From the NCBI GenBank assembly GCA_029204225.1, contig CM055109.1:29698361-29762360 (forward strand): DNA of 64,000 bases, given 5' to 3'. Every line of letters begins with the position of its first letter. The first letter of the stretch is position 1. This DNA is from Diphasiastrum complanatum. Its lineage: Eukaryota > Streptophyta > Lycopodiopsida > Lycopodiales > Lycopodiaceae. Below are positions 41,371 to 51,604 of this stretch, in pieces. The translations under genes were made by a program, and so were the position numbers. The notes under the pieces are model-generated. The model worked only from the letters and a program-made list of their open reading frames with translations, was not told where the DNA came from and ran no database searches.

Positions 41371-43967
41371 TGCTCACGATCAAGCCTCTTTCCGTTCCTA
41401 CACTTCAACCCTCCGCTATTCTTCTGCTTCTTCTGCGCTGTCCCTTATGCTGGATCTCCTGCCTGCTGCTCTCACTGCAGCCGAGAGTTGCTCAATCACA
41501 ATGGACCCCAAGAGATGCGCTCTTCATCAATTGTGGTTCTTTTCAGAACATGACGATTAATGGGCGGCATTTTTTATCAGATGAAGGAACGTACGTTTCT
41601 GGAGGGGTAGCAGTGTCTATCTCACACAACCAAAGCACAAATGGGTTAAGTAAGGAGTACCTCACAGCTCGCATATTCACCACCAGCACCAGCTATCAAG
41701 TCCCCATCATGACAGGCATGCACTGGATCCGCCTTTATTTCTACCCTTTCGACTCCGGCATTTTCAATATTCATTCCTCGGTGTTCTCAGTGACAGTGGA
41801 AGAGTATCTCATGCTGGGCAATTTAAATGTTGTTGCGGAGATCAATGACGATATTGGCTCAGATACGTCTTTTATCTTAAAAGAATACTGTGTGAATGCA
41901 ACTCGAAACTTTGTTTCCATAATCTTCACTCCCAGCAAGCCCAACGAAACTTTTGCTTTCATCAATGTGATCGAGATCGTGCCTGTGCCTGATAAAGCGT
42001 ACCAATTAGACAACCCCATCTTTGTTTCTGATCACAAAAAAATCGAAAGAGAATTGGGAGTGACAACAAATGCGTTACAGACTATGTACAGATTGAATGT
42101 GGCGGGGCCATCGGTCGAGCAAGCTGAAGATTCTGGCCAGCTGAGGAGGTGGGCTACAGACAATGCGTTCATTCGAGGATCAGTTTTGAGCATGATTGTG
42201 CGGGGCAACATCACCGCTATCAGTTACTCTCGCCAAGTGCCTGAGTACATTGCTCCCCGACCTGTTTACAGCAATGCTAGGATAGTGGATAACTCCAACT
42301 CCAACCACATGACATGGATTTTTCCTGTGGATATAGGCTACTCGTACCTTGTACGCCTCCATTTGTGTGAACTTATATTCCACGAAGCTCAGCAACGCAT
42401 GTTTAATGTATATCTCAATAACCTGACAGCATACTTGGGGCTTGATATCCTGGCATTTGCGCGAAAAGATTCACCCTACTTTCTGGATTTCGTGATTCGC
42501 GTGCTGGAGGAGCCTAGTGTCTTGTGTGTTCAAGTAGGGAGGAGTACGTCTTCTATTGCTACCAAGTTTGAGGGTGGTGGGATTCTCAACGGATTGGAAA
42601 TTCTGAAGTTCAATGACTCTGCGGGGAGCCTTGTGAGCACTTCGTTGACTAGACATTATAGCACAAGCTCTGGGTCTGAATCACACAAGAGAAAAAAGGA
42701 GGTTTTGGGGTTTATGATTGGCACACTCGTAGTGGGACCATTTGCTTTTGGGACTGTGGTAGCAGGAATATGCTTTTGTCGCAGAATGATGCAGAAAAAG
42801 GCGGCTAAGTTCTCCTGTCTGAAGTGGCAGCACGTAAGGCTGGTTACTGGTTTCGGTGGCAACATGACACCCAGCAGAATAAACCCATCAACTGCTAGCT
42901 TGGGAGGATCCTTCCCTTTTCAGAAGGTTTTGGATGCCACCAACAATTTCCATGAATCATTAGTGATCGGAACTGGAGGGTTTGGGATGGTTTACAAGGG
43001 GTTGATCGATGGTGTTGAAGTTGCAGTTAAGAGGGCCAATCCACGCTCACAACAAGGTCTGACAGAGTTTAAGACTGAAATCGAGCTGTTCTCAACGCTC
43101 CGTCATCGCCATCTGGTGTCTCTAATCGGCTACTGTAACGAGCAACAAGAGATGATTCTCTTGTACGAGTTCATGGCTAACGGATGCCTCAAAAAGCATT
43201 TGTATGGATCAGATTTTCCAAGCCTCTCATGGAGGCAGAGGCTGCAAATCTGCATAGATAGTGCCAAAGGCCTGCATTATCTTCACACAGGAGCAGGCCT
43301 GGGCATCATCCACAGAGACGTGAAGACAAGCAACATTCTTTTAGATGAAAAGTTTGTAGCCAAAGTTTCTGATTTTGGTCTTTCGAAGATGAGAGCAACA
43401 CCAGATCACACTCACGTGAGTACTGCTGTAAAAGGAAGCTTTGGTTACCTTGATCCACAGTACTATCGCACGCAACAGCTGACGGACAAATCGGACGTGT
43501 ACTCCTTTGGGGTAGTGTTGCTGGAGGTTATGTGTGCAAGAGCACCTGTAGATCCATGCCTTCCCAGAGAGCAGGTGAACATTTGTGACTGGGCACTCCA
43601 TTGGCAGAAGCAAGGCTTGCTGCATCACACGATGGATCCAAGGCTGGTGGGCGACTACAGTCTGGAGTCTCTTCAAGTCGTAGGGCAGATTGCAGAGGCT
43701 TGTTTGGCAGAGAAGGCCATTAACAGGCCTTCCATAGGTGATGTACTTTGGAGGTTGGAGTGTGCTCTCCAGCAGCACGAGGCTGCCGCTACCAAAATTT
43801 CCAGCTGTGGTAGAAATGTTCACAGAGCAGAACAGCCAGCAACTGCAGGGGCCGCTTCCTCGGACAACGTCATTACCAATCAGGAGCTGGATGATCAAAC
43901 GGGGGACTCTGATGATACTTCAGTAAGTAGCTTATTTTCTCAAATGCTGAATTCTCAAAGGGGTTGA
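41316..43967 (+). CDS. Malectin-like receptor kinase, CrRLK1L (FERONIA/THESEUS) family
   Basis: A single exon of 883 codons encodes a plasma-membrane receptor-like Ser/Thr kinase. In order: a hydrophobic signal segment at about residues 34-56 (AILLLLLRCPLCW), a malectin-like ectodomain from about 68 (ALFINCGS) to about 430, a membrane helix at about 463-488, and a kinase domain with G-loop GTGGFG (552-557), Lys572 in VAVKR, HRDVKTSN (666-673), DFG (686-688) and the KGSFGYLDPQYY activation segment. The tail ends LFSQMLNSQRG, close to the usual family ending. All catalytic residues are present and it is an RD kinase. Family members sense wall integrity or RALF peptides at the cell surface and are typically intronless and 830-900 residues long. 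The start is the only in-frame ATG before the ectodomain; it gives an unusually long stretch before the signal core, and an overlapping frame from 41,335 also reads as hydrophobic, so the N-terminus is uncertain. Confidence 0.95.
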   Translation: MQVFNIDDAASVCELGLPLLTIKPLSVPTLQPSAILLLLLRCPLCWISCLLLSLQPRVAQSQWTPRDALFINCGSFQNMTINGRHFLSDEGTYVSGGVAVSISHNQSTNGLSKEYLTARIFTTSTSYQVPIMTGMHWIRLYFYPFDSGIFNIHSSVFSVTVEEYLMLGNLNVVAEINDDIGSDTSFILKEYCVNATRNFVSIIFTPSKPNETFAFINVIEIVPVPDKAYQLDNPIFVSDHKKIERELGVTTNALQTMYRLNVAGPSVEQAEDSGQLRRWATDNAFIRGSVLSMIVRGNITAISYSRQVPEYIAPRPVYSNARIVDNSNSNHMTWIFPVDIGYSYLVRLHLCELIFHEAQQRMFNVYLNNLTAYLGLDILAFARKDSPYFLDFVIRVLEEPSVLCVQVGRSTSSIATKFEGGGILNGLEILKFNDSAGSLVSTSLTRHYSTSSGSESHKRKKEVLGFMIGTLVVGPFAFGTVVAGICFCRRMMQKKAAKFSCLKWQHVRLVTGFGGNMTPSRINPSTASLGGSFPFQKVLDATNNFHESLVIGTGGFGMVYKGLIDGVEVAVKRANPRSQQGLTEFKTEIELFSTLRHRHLVSLIGYCNEQQEMILLYEFMANGCLKKHLYGSDFPSLSWRQRLQICIDSAKGLHYLHTGAGLGIIHRDVKTSNILLDEKFVAKVSDFGLSKMRATPDHTHVSTAVKGSFGYLDPQYYRTQQLTDKSDVYSFGVVLLEVMCARAPVDPCLPREQVNICDWALHWQKQGLLHHTMDPRLVGDYSLESLQVVGQIAEACLAEKAINRPSIGDVLWRLECALQQHEAAATKISSCGRNVHRAEQPATAGAASSDNVITNQELDDQTGDSDDTSVSSLFSQMLNSQRG

Positions 43968-44392
43968 TCCTTGGATTCAAAGAGGCCAGCCTTTCTGTAC
44001 AGTACAGGACTATTTTCTGAAAAGAAGAATTGGAATCGGTTAAGCATATACCATTATGGTAACTTCTGGATGCTCAATTACCAGCTTGGCTGCTTGCTCA
44101 ATAGTTGTTTTTCTTCTCATGGCCCCATCTATTTTGAAGTAGGTCTCATAGATGCACTAGAATTTAGTTATCTATAATTAGGTTACATCAATCATCATCC
44201 CCGTAAGGAGAGGTTTATGGCTGCAACTATGCTTCATACCAAACCCTATCAACTAGCAATGATTCATTTTCTGTTTTAACTTATGCCTTATGTATAAACG
44301 TAGTACCCACTTGGCTGCAAAATTCAAATGCTTCTCACTATCCTTAGCTTTCACTAGGATGGGCACGGGCATTAAATGCCAGCTGCCTCCAT

Positions 44393-44481
44393 TTGCCCAT
44401 CCAATAATCCAAGCTAAGTGAAAAAGTGGCAATTGGATCCAATTGCTCTCTCACTTAGCTTGGATTGTTGAATGGGCACAA
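44393..44481. other. Near-perfect palindrome (hairpin), possible small-RNA precursor or MITE
   Basis: Arms of about 44 bp meet at a loop-less centre CAATTGGATCCAATTG (44,430-44,445). The outer arms are CCAATAATCCAAGCTAAGTG on the left and CACTTAGCTTGGATTGTTGA on the right, flanked by TTGCCCAT and ATGGGCACAA. It lies about 430 bp downstream of the receptor-kinase stop codon, where 3' UTR or downstream sequence would be. Confidence 0.7.
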
Positions 44482-45649
44482 GCATGCTCCAAGTATGTAA
44501 TGAATGTGTGTAATTCATCCTCATGCACCATTAGTCCCTTGTATGGAGGAGACTAGGTAAAGTAGTTCAATTTTTCTTTCATATGTTGGTGATACAATTG
44601 TTTGGATATATGTTTCTTCTTGCACTTGAAGTCGAAAGTTGTGTGGAGGCGATTTATAGATAATTGAAAGATTGTTAAGGTCATGGATTGTTTTCATTTC
44701 GAATGAATTTGTATTTCCTTTCCAATGCCACTTCATGTTCAAAAAGTTAACATCCACTCATTTACTATGGATGGTGATTTGATTATCTTAATACCATGAA
44801 AGCTATGCTTCTTTGTCATTTTAATTCTTCATGCTATAGTAGCACAATTATATGCACCATTTTGTAACTATCAAAAACTTCCTTTGCTTGAACTTGTTTT
44901 GAGTTGACATACAAAAAGTCACATAGATACAATCAATTTTACGCAAACGGACCCAGAAAACATATTAGTTGTTGATGAACATGTCATTAAGTACCATAGG
45001 AACTTATACCCTTGTATCTTTGTTCTATCTTGTTAAGTAGAAAAAGAACTAATAGAAGTTGTGATCTTATATATCGTCCTTACCGATAGTCAAAGGCTTA
45101 ATGAACTAAGGACAGCAATACAATATGGTGTTTAAACTTTTCTTAAACTGATGAAGTCATGGAATATTGAAAGGACATTTAGTGAAATATATTTAGTAAG
45201 AATCAAACGAGAAATCATCATGAATGTGATTGCAATGTACCCCATAAATGTCATCATACTCTTGAGAATGTCATAAAACTCCCCCAATTTTTTGGACAAA
45301 ATAGATAAATTTTCATCTTCGTGATAGTCAAAAAAAAATTGCACAAGTCAAGTACAATCAGATCATGTCTCAAATCATGGTTCAATTCATCATTCTTTTG
45401 TAATTTGAGCGAAAACAAAAGTCGAGTATAGAGATGGCTTTTTTGTTTTTTTGTCTATATTTAGTATTTATGAAAAGGTAAATGGCAGATTGGAAAACTA
45501 ATTATAAGTTTGTAGAGATTGTACATTTAAGCCTTTTGTTACGAGGATGTATTAAGTATCTAGTTGACCCTTTGGGTAATCCAATTTAACCTTTTTCAGA
45601 TCTTAAAATGTTTTCGTCCTATGGCAAATCTCAACAATTCAAGACTACA
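44482..45649. other. Region without recognisable features
   Basis: AT-rich; only short frames on both strands. No transposon borders were seen. Confidence 0.5.
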
Positions 45650-46330
45650 AGAGGAAGCTTGTGGTGGGAATCATGGTGGTAGACTTGCTGCCACCACAAA
45701 AAGTCCTTAATAGAGTGTCCATTTTGGAGTAGGCAAGACGTGCCCCCAATCATTCTTTACAATTTGTAACAGTGGTTGTGTTGTCTGCCCTACTCGCATT
45801 TTTGTGGGGCAAGTAGGTAAAACCTAGTTTTGTCCACCTTTTCTACTCGTTACATTTGATGGTTGTGCCATATGGGTGGTGTCATGTGTTGTATGTAATT
45901 GGCCCATGAGCTTACTAATGAATTACCAAAAATAGCCAGGGAGCTAAACTAGTCTAGAACTAGTCATTAGAATAGTTAATAAAAAGGCGCAAACAACCAC
46001 CCCACATTTGTATTGGCGGGAACCATAATAATGGTTGTAAGGCCCAAGTTGAGGTAATAAGGCCCCAAATGTTAATTAGAGGCACAAAAGGCCCACTATA
46101 AATAGAGGAGGTCGTGCTAATTTGGAGGCTATTCTACTTTCATGATTTTTGAACTTTTGGTGATCTTGAAGCTTCTCTTTGAGAGCTTTCTTGATAGTAT
46201 TGATGGTTCATGTGCCTACAATCACATGAGAGCTATGATCATGCTCTAGTTTCAGGCCTAATCTTGTGATTGATCAATAATAATGAATAATGGATTCTAT
46301 CTTTACCCATTTTGGTGAAGTTTGGCTACA
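45650..46330 (+). repeat. LTR-like promoter region
   Basis: GGCCCACTATAAATAGAGG (TATA at 46,097-46,104) with upstream repeats of AAGGCCC and downstream TCTTTGAGAGC-type leader sequence. The layout is that of U3-R of a short LTR, but no PBS or partner copy was found. Confidence 0.3.
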
Positions 46331-46776
46331 TTTAGTTAGTTTCTTGAATTTTGACTAGTTTCTTGATTTCTTGCATTGTCATGATATTTTGATGTTAATG
46401 AATGGATTAGATGTTTGAATGCTAAGATTGGCACATGACAGGTGGCATGAAACCCCTCTCCCCTCTCTTCCTTACTAGACCCATGGGTTGCACCTCCCCT
46501 CTTGATGGCAAGGTGGATGGCAACCACTAGTACAAATGGAGAAAATAACAATGTTATGTTTTTATTTATGACATTCAAACTTTGGATAAATGTCAATTGC
46601 CAGAGAAGGTGATTGTGCTTGATAAGTGTCAGCAAGGCTGGAAAGTACATGTGCTAAAGAATGACTCTATCAAATGAGTTGGTTTCTTTTCCTTATGCTT
46701 CTAGTTTTAAAATAAATATGGATCACTATAGCACCTATAAAGCTTTTCACTTAAGCGTAGGAGGAGGTAGAAGAAC

Positions 46777-46778
<2 letters not shown>

Positions 46779-46829
<51 letters not shown>
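46779..46829. repeat. (GA)n microsatellite, 25 units
   Basis: Uninterrupted alternating G and A; followed near 46,862 by a short G-rich run. Confidence 0.97.
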
Positions 46830-46830
<1 letters not shown>

Positions 46831-47084
46831 ACTAGCCACATGCAATGTGGCAAGCCACCACAGGGGGGGGTGGGGTGGGTGTACAACTTATTGCTATACC
46901 CCCCTCTGCTTGCCATTGACCGCCCCATGACCACACACTATCTAAGAGGGGCAACGACTATCTAAACGAGGCATGTGTCATTCACCTACCATGAATGCTA
47001 CTCACCAATGCCCACCAACAGCCATTTACCAACAAAATCCAACAAACTGCATTATCCAACAAACTCCAACAGCGTCCATTGGGA

Positions 47085-47260
47085 ACACTGCTGCATTCTA
47101 CCAATGCTGCAACCTACCTTTATGCCTTCACAATGCTTCAGTTTGTCTTCATGCCTACAGCTTGCCTTCATGCCTTCATAATGCCTTCTCTTTGCAACCT
47201 ACCTTCATGCCTTCATGCCTATAACCTGCCTTCATGCTTTCACCTGCCTTCACAATGTGA
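47085..47260. repeat. CTTCATGCCT-type short tandem repeats
   Basis: At least seven copies of CTTCATGCYT or close variants, interleaved with ACAGCTTGC or ACCTGCC blocks. Cys/Leu/His-rich frames here result from the repeat. Confidence 0.65.
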
Positions 47261-47689
47261 GCACAAATTGACCATGCATTCACAAAGTTAGCAAGATATC
47301 CATCATCTTTTCCTGTCAAGCATTTTCTTGAACAATTTTCCATCAAGCTTTTCTTAATGACATGTGAGCACAATTTTTGAGTTCCAAAAGAGTTTATGTC
47401 AAGTGTTTTAATGTTGCTATATTTTGGAATCTCACAACCATGTAGTGCACTCCTTTCACTTCCCCTTTTGTCTTGTCTTTGTTGTGGAGACTACTCCCAC
47501 TTCTAAAGGATCCTACCATGCTCCTATTTCTTACAATGCTGACGGTCCAATGGATTCATTTCTGAATTTGAAGAGTTGGTTGAGTTTGACGACATGGCTC
47601 CCATGGTGATGGTGTTCGTGACCTTGATGTTGGTGGAAGTTTTTTCAAAGTGTAGATGAGTGGGAAAAGGTTGAAAACAATGCCTGGCA

Positions 47690-47970
47690 TGTTGACGATG
47701 CCACCAAGGACACAAAGTGGAGAGGCAAGTTTCAAGTAAGCTGGCCACTATATCAGTGTATAGTGTCCAAACTTCGACCATTTATCGAGGTGATCACAAG
47801 AGTGCAAATTGGATTCGGGAGCCAGTTGATGTAAGTATTGTTGTTGCTTTTGTATTGTTTAAGCTTACCCATGGCCACTCAGCAAGACAAGTCGCTGACA
47901 AGGGACTCTCCACAACATTCTTGAACTTGAGAAAGACATCAAATATGAAATCCTCACACTTTAGAAGATA
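47690..47970 (+). pseudogene. PIF/Harbinger-like nuclease fragment
   Basis: One frame gives KFQVSWPLYQCIVSKLRPFI and, after a one-base shift, another gives WIREPVDVSIVVAFVLFKL followed by THGHSARQVADK. This order (F-x-V/M-S hydrophobic helix, LRPxI, basic spacer, V/I-rich helix, L-x-HG, A/S-R-x-VA-x-K/F) matches the N-terminal helix-turn-helix part of plant PIF/Harbinger transposases. The catalytic DDE part is absent. It ends at a copia fragment. Confidence 0.5.
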
Positions 47971-47989
47971 ATTCCAACAATATCTACTA

Positions 47990-48720
47990 AATCAATGCAA
48001 GTCACACACGTCTTGGCTCCTCCATTACTCAAAGAAATAGTACTATTTAAATCCAAATGTACTAAATGGAAAGGCATCTTTGATCTTGAGCTAGATCTAG
48101 AATAAGACAACCTTTATGACTTTGACATTGAACAAAGCTCACCAACTTGCTTCTTTGCCTTCAAACAACTATGGTTAGAACCAACAAATCCATCAAGTTT
48201 GTAGAGCTCACCTTGTCTCTTGCCTTGAGCAATCAAGACTCCATTCCATTTGATCAAACAAGAATCACCAAAAAATTTCACTTTGATCCCTTTGTCAACC
48301 ATTTGACACACACTAAGCACATTCTTAGTAATGGAAGATATGAACAAAACATTCTTCAAATGAACATTTCTATTTGTAAATGAGAGAAAAATAGGAATAG
48401 TACTAATGCCCTTGATAAGAACTTTACCACCATTGGCCATGTTGATGACCTTCTCTCCTTCGTAAGGCACCAAAGAAGTGAAGTACCTTTGTGACATGTC
48501 ATATAAAAGCTTGCTCCATTATCAATACACCATGGATCAATATCTCCATCATTGGTTAGCAGACAAGAAGACATCAAAAAAGCATCATCATTTGAGTTTT
48601 GATCACCAACACTATCCTCATCAAAAATGAAATTGCCTTGATTCTCATCTTGATCTCTCTTCTATTTGAAGCAATCATTACCCAAAATGTCCTTTGACTC
48701 CACAATAGAAGCATTTTATC
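47990..48720 (-). pseudogene. Ty1/copia protease and pre-integrase fragment
   Basis: Minus strand: WCIDNGASFYMTCHKG (protease, Ser to Asn in the D-S-G triad), VINMANGGKVLIKGISTIPI, NVLFISSITKNVLSVCQMVD, GKRQGELYKLDGFVGSN, then an SRSSSRSKMPFHLVHLDLNS segment related to the repeated unit of the copia at 32.9 kb. A frameshift lies near 48,490. No zinc knuckle remains intact to the right. Confidence 0.8.
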
Positions 48721-48835
48721 TTTGACCTATCCTTCTTTTTACCAACAAAGAGCACAAGAAAATATATGTCAAAAAATCAACCACAAATTGATTTTTTGAA
48801 TTTAAATGATGTAGGTTTTAGCTTTCAATTTTGAG

Positions 48836-49229
48836 TTGACAATGTGTAATCATTTACAAAAGTTAACTCTAGCTATTTTAAAATAACGACTTGGGTTGAT
48901 GGCACAACCATCATCCTCAACTCATCACAAATGGAGAAAAGCTTATATACAAGCTTTTTTTGTCAACATTAGATACCGATTCAAAAGAAGATATGTTGGT
49001 CCCGATGAGCAAGACGAGGCTTCAACTTTTTGACAATGTGTAATCATTTACAAAAGTTAACTCTAGCTATTTTAAAATAACGAGTTGGATTAATGGCACA
49101 ACCATCATCCTCAACTCGTCACAAATGGAGAAAAGCTGATTTACAAGCTTTTTTGTCCACATTAGATGCCGATTCAAAAGAAGATATGTTGGTCAACTCC
49201 GATGAGCAAGATGAGGCTTCAACTTCGTC
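48836..49229. repeat. Tandem duplication, unit about 195-200 bp
   Basis: TTGACAATGTGTAATCATTT at 48,836 recurs at 49,030. The two units match closely through TTAACTCTAGCTATTTTAAA, CACAACCATCATCCTCAACT and GATTCAAAAGAAGATATGTT to GAGGCTTCAACT. The second unit is a few bases longer. No confident gene. Confidence 0.85.
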
Positions 49230-50017
49230 AGCCGAAAAAGAGTGTTGACAATATGTCAAGTTTTGAATTGAGAAGCATTAGTGAAAATTCATTAAAATTT
49301 CCAAAAATCATGCGTTATCTTGAAATGTTTTTTCATTTTTTATTATAATGGTTTTATAAAGTTTGTAAAAAACAAAAATTTATAATGATCTATTGTGAAA
49401 ATGCAATTTTTTGTACTTTCATTTTGTATAATTTGAGATTAGTTTTTAAAAAAACCATAATTTTGGCCTTAAAATAGATAATTCAAAAATACTAGCAAAG
49501 GTTATTCTTTTTCAGGTCAAAGTTAGAAAACAAATGTTCTCGCGTTTACAATTGAAACTTTTATTTGTATAGAAATGAGTTTTTACATTTGCAATTGTCA
49601 TTCTATGGATTCGGCATTTAAATGATACTTTATGTTGTCTTTATATCATTGCTCTATAAACATTATTGTTGAGCCCACATCTTGCTTTTGATCTTCTCCT
49701 TAGTTTTCAATTACTTACATATAAGAAATTTGTCAGAATCTATAGCACTAAGATTTGTTCATATAAAAGTAATTAGTGTTAGCGAGAATGAACCCAAGTA
49801 CTTTAACATTAATAACCTACATATTAATTGTTCATTTACAATGAAGTTAGTATCTTAAAAAATATCATGCTGCAAAAGCTCTAGCTCTACCCTTATGTGT
49901 TGTAAGCTCCAATCTTGCTCCACCATAATAGTAGCTTAAATTTTATCATTTCGTACAATATAAATATGTGCATCCACAATGTTTGCAAAGTCCTAATATA
50001 ATAATGGTGTCCGTTCT
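49230..50017. other. AT-rich region without recognisable features
   Basis: Short frames only. Confidence 0.5.
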
Positions 50018-50181
50018 CTATTCAAGTTTTTCCATGTTTGGCTTTGTGCCAGACAAAGCCTCATATGATGTGATTCCACCAATGGCATTATTACGAAGCC
50101 TATTACATAAAACATTTGCACATGTAATAGCTTCTCCCCAAAAAGAAATGGTTAGAGAGGCATCTAGTCTCATAGCTTTAG
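50018..50181 (-). pseudogene. Ty1/copia integrase fragment
   Basis: Minus strand: MRLDASLTISFWGEAITCAN, then LCNRLRNNAIGGITSYEALS and GTKPNME, the C-terminal end of the copia integrase core. It is cut at 50,182 by an LTR. Confidence 0.8.
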
Positions 50182-50842
50182 TGTGAAGAAAAATGAGATC
50201 ATTAAGATCCAATCAAACTCTAAGATCTTTGATTACTTAAGATAGCACATCTAGCACCATTGACAATGTAGAAATCTAGCTCTAACAATGCATAGAAGCC
50301 ATAAACTCTAATAGATCTTGAAAAAATCTATGAATGATGAAGTACTATTGTTGTCCATACAAAACCAGTAAGCTATTGTATTTCACATGTGTGAATCCAA
50401 CAAACATCAAACAATTGCATTCTACACACAAAAATTCAAGATATCAATAGTGCACCAATGAGTATGGAACCCCAAAGAGATCTCATGTATAAGCATGAAT
50501 GAGAGTAGAGAGAGAGAATGTATCTCCTCACAAGCTTGTAGGCTATTTATAACAGGAATATACCTGATTTGAATGTGGTTCTCCAATCTTATCAACAATA
50601 GAAAAATTTTAGATCTCAAACCCTACTCACAATATAGACTAGATTCAATGAACAAGATATTCAAATTTGAATCTCCCAAATTCGACCTTCAGCAATTCCC
50701 ACACTTTTTAAATGTGGCAATTCAAATGAACTTAGGCTAAAAATAACTTCATAAAGTTTATCTCTAAGTATAAAATGCATATTGGCCTAAATTGCCAATT
50801 AACCAAAAATTAAACTAGATCAAATTAGTTGACAATCTCACA
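50182..50842 (-). repeat. Copia 3' LTR, full length (661 bp)
   Basis: Plus-strand edges TGTGAAGAAAAATGAG and GACAATCTCACA. Its U5 part (AAGATCTTTGATTACTTAAG) and U3 part match the LTR at 53,467-54,133. TATA (CTATTTATAACAGG, reverse) near 50,540. It is followed on the right by a polypurine tract (reverse of CTCCCTCTTCAACTAG) and copia RNase H. Confidence 0.85.
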
Positions 50843-51288
50843 CTCCCTCTTCAACTAGTTGTAGCATAGACTTTGAAAATACACCAAGTGATGTTGTATG
50901 CTCTGTAAACAAGTCTTTTCCAAGTGCTTTGGTAAAGATATCAACCACACATTCTTTGGAAGAAACATGTTGAAGCTCCACCTCATAGGTGCCATGACTT
51001 GTTCCCTCACAAAACAATATGCCACCTCAATATGTATGTTTCTTGCATGAAAGATAGGATTGCTTGCCAATCTTTGGGCTGAAATGTTGTCAAAAAAGAT
51101 GATTGGACTCTCTAAAAAATATAGCAAGTGAAGATCTCTCACCATTCTCTTGATCCATGGCATCTCTTTTGCACAAGATGTAAGTGCTTTGTATTCGGCC
51201 TCACTACTTACAATGAGATTATTGTAGCTTGTTTCTTTGACATGCAAGAGATACCTCCATCACCTATGAAAATAGCATGTGCACTTAT
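50843..51288 (-). pseudogene. Ty1/copia RNase H fragment
   Basis: Minus strand: IFIGDGG near 51,260, then SSEAEYKALTSCAKEMPWIK, IIFFDNISAQRLASNPIFH and HIEVAYCFVREQVMA. A frameshift follows, and the PPT lies at 50,843-50,858. It is interrupted at 51,289 by another LTR of the same family. Confidence 0.85.
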
Positions 51289-51604
51289 TGTGAAGAATTT
51301 CAGACCATTTAAGATCCAATTTCAAAACCTGATCCTTTTATAGCAAGTCCAAACCTAACTTCAAACTTTGGTTTCTCTCCATAATAAAAAACCTAGCATT
51401 AATGTGGACTAGATTCTAATTCAAAATTGAATCTCTAAAATTCGTGTTCTATAGTTTCCCACACTTTCCAAAAGTGTTTATTTAAATCCTTTTAGACTAA
51501 TATAACCTTGAAAAGTCAAACTCTAAGTCTAATATGAAAAAGGGACTCAATTGCCAAATATACAAATATGACCAAAATAGCAAAACTAGCTGAAATTTCT
51601 CACG
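51289..51604 (-). repeat. Copia 3' LTR with internal deletion (316 bp)
   Basis: Left edge TGTGAAGAATTTCAGACC, right edge AATTTCTCACG (final CA mutated to CG), then CTCCCTCTTCAACTAG. The middle half of the LTR, compared with 53,467-54,133, is missing. Confidence 0.75.

Noticed and set aside
46973-47291. Cys/His/Leu-rich ORFs
   Set aside because: Low-complexity translation of CTTCATGCCT repeats, open in three frames.
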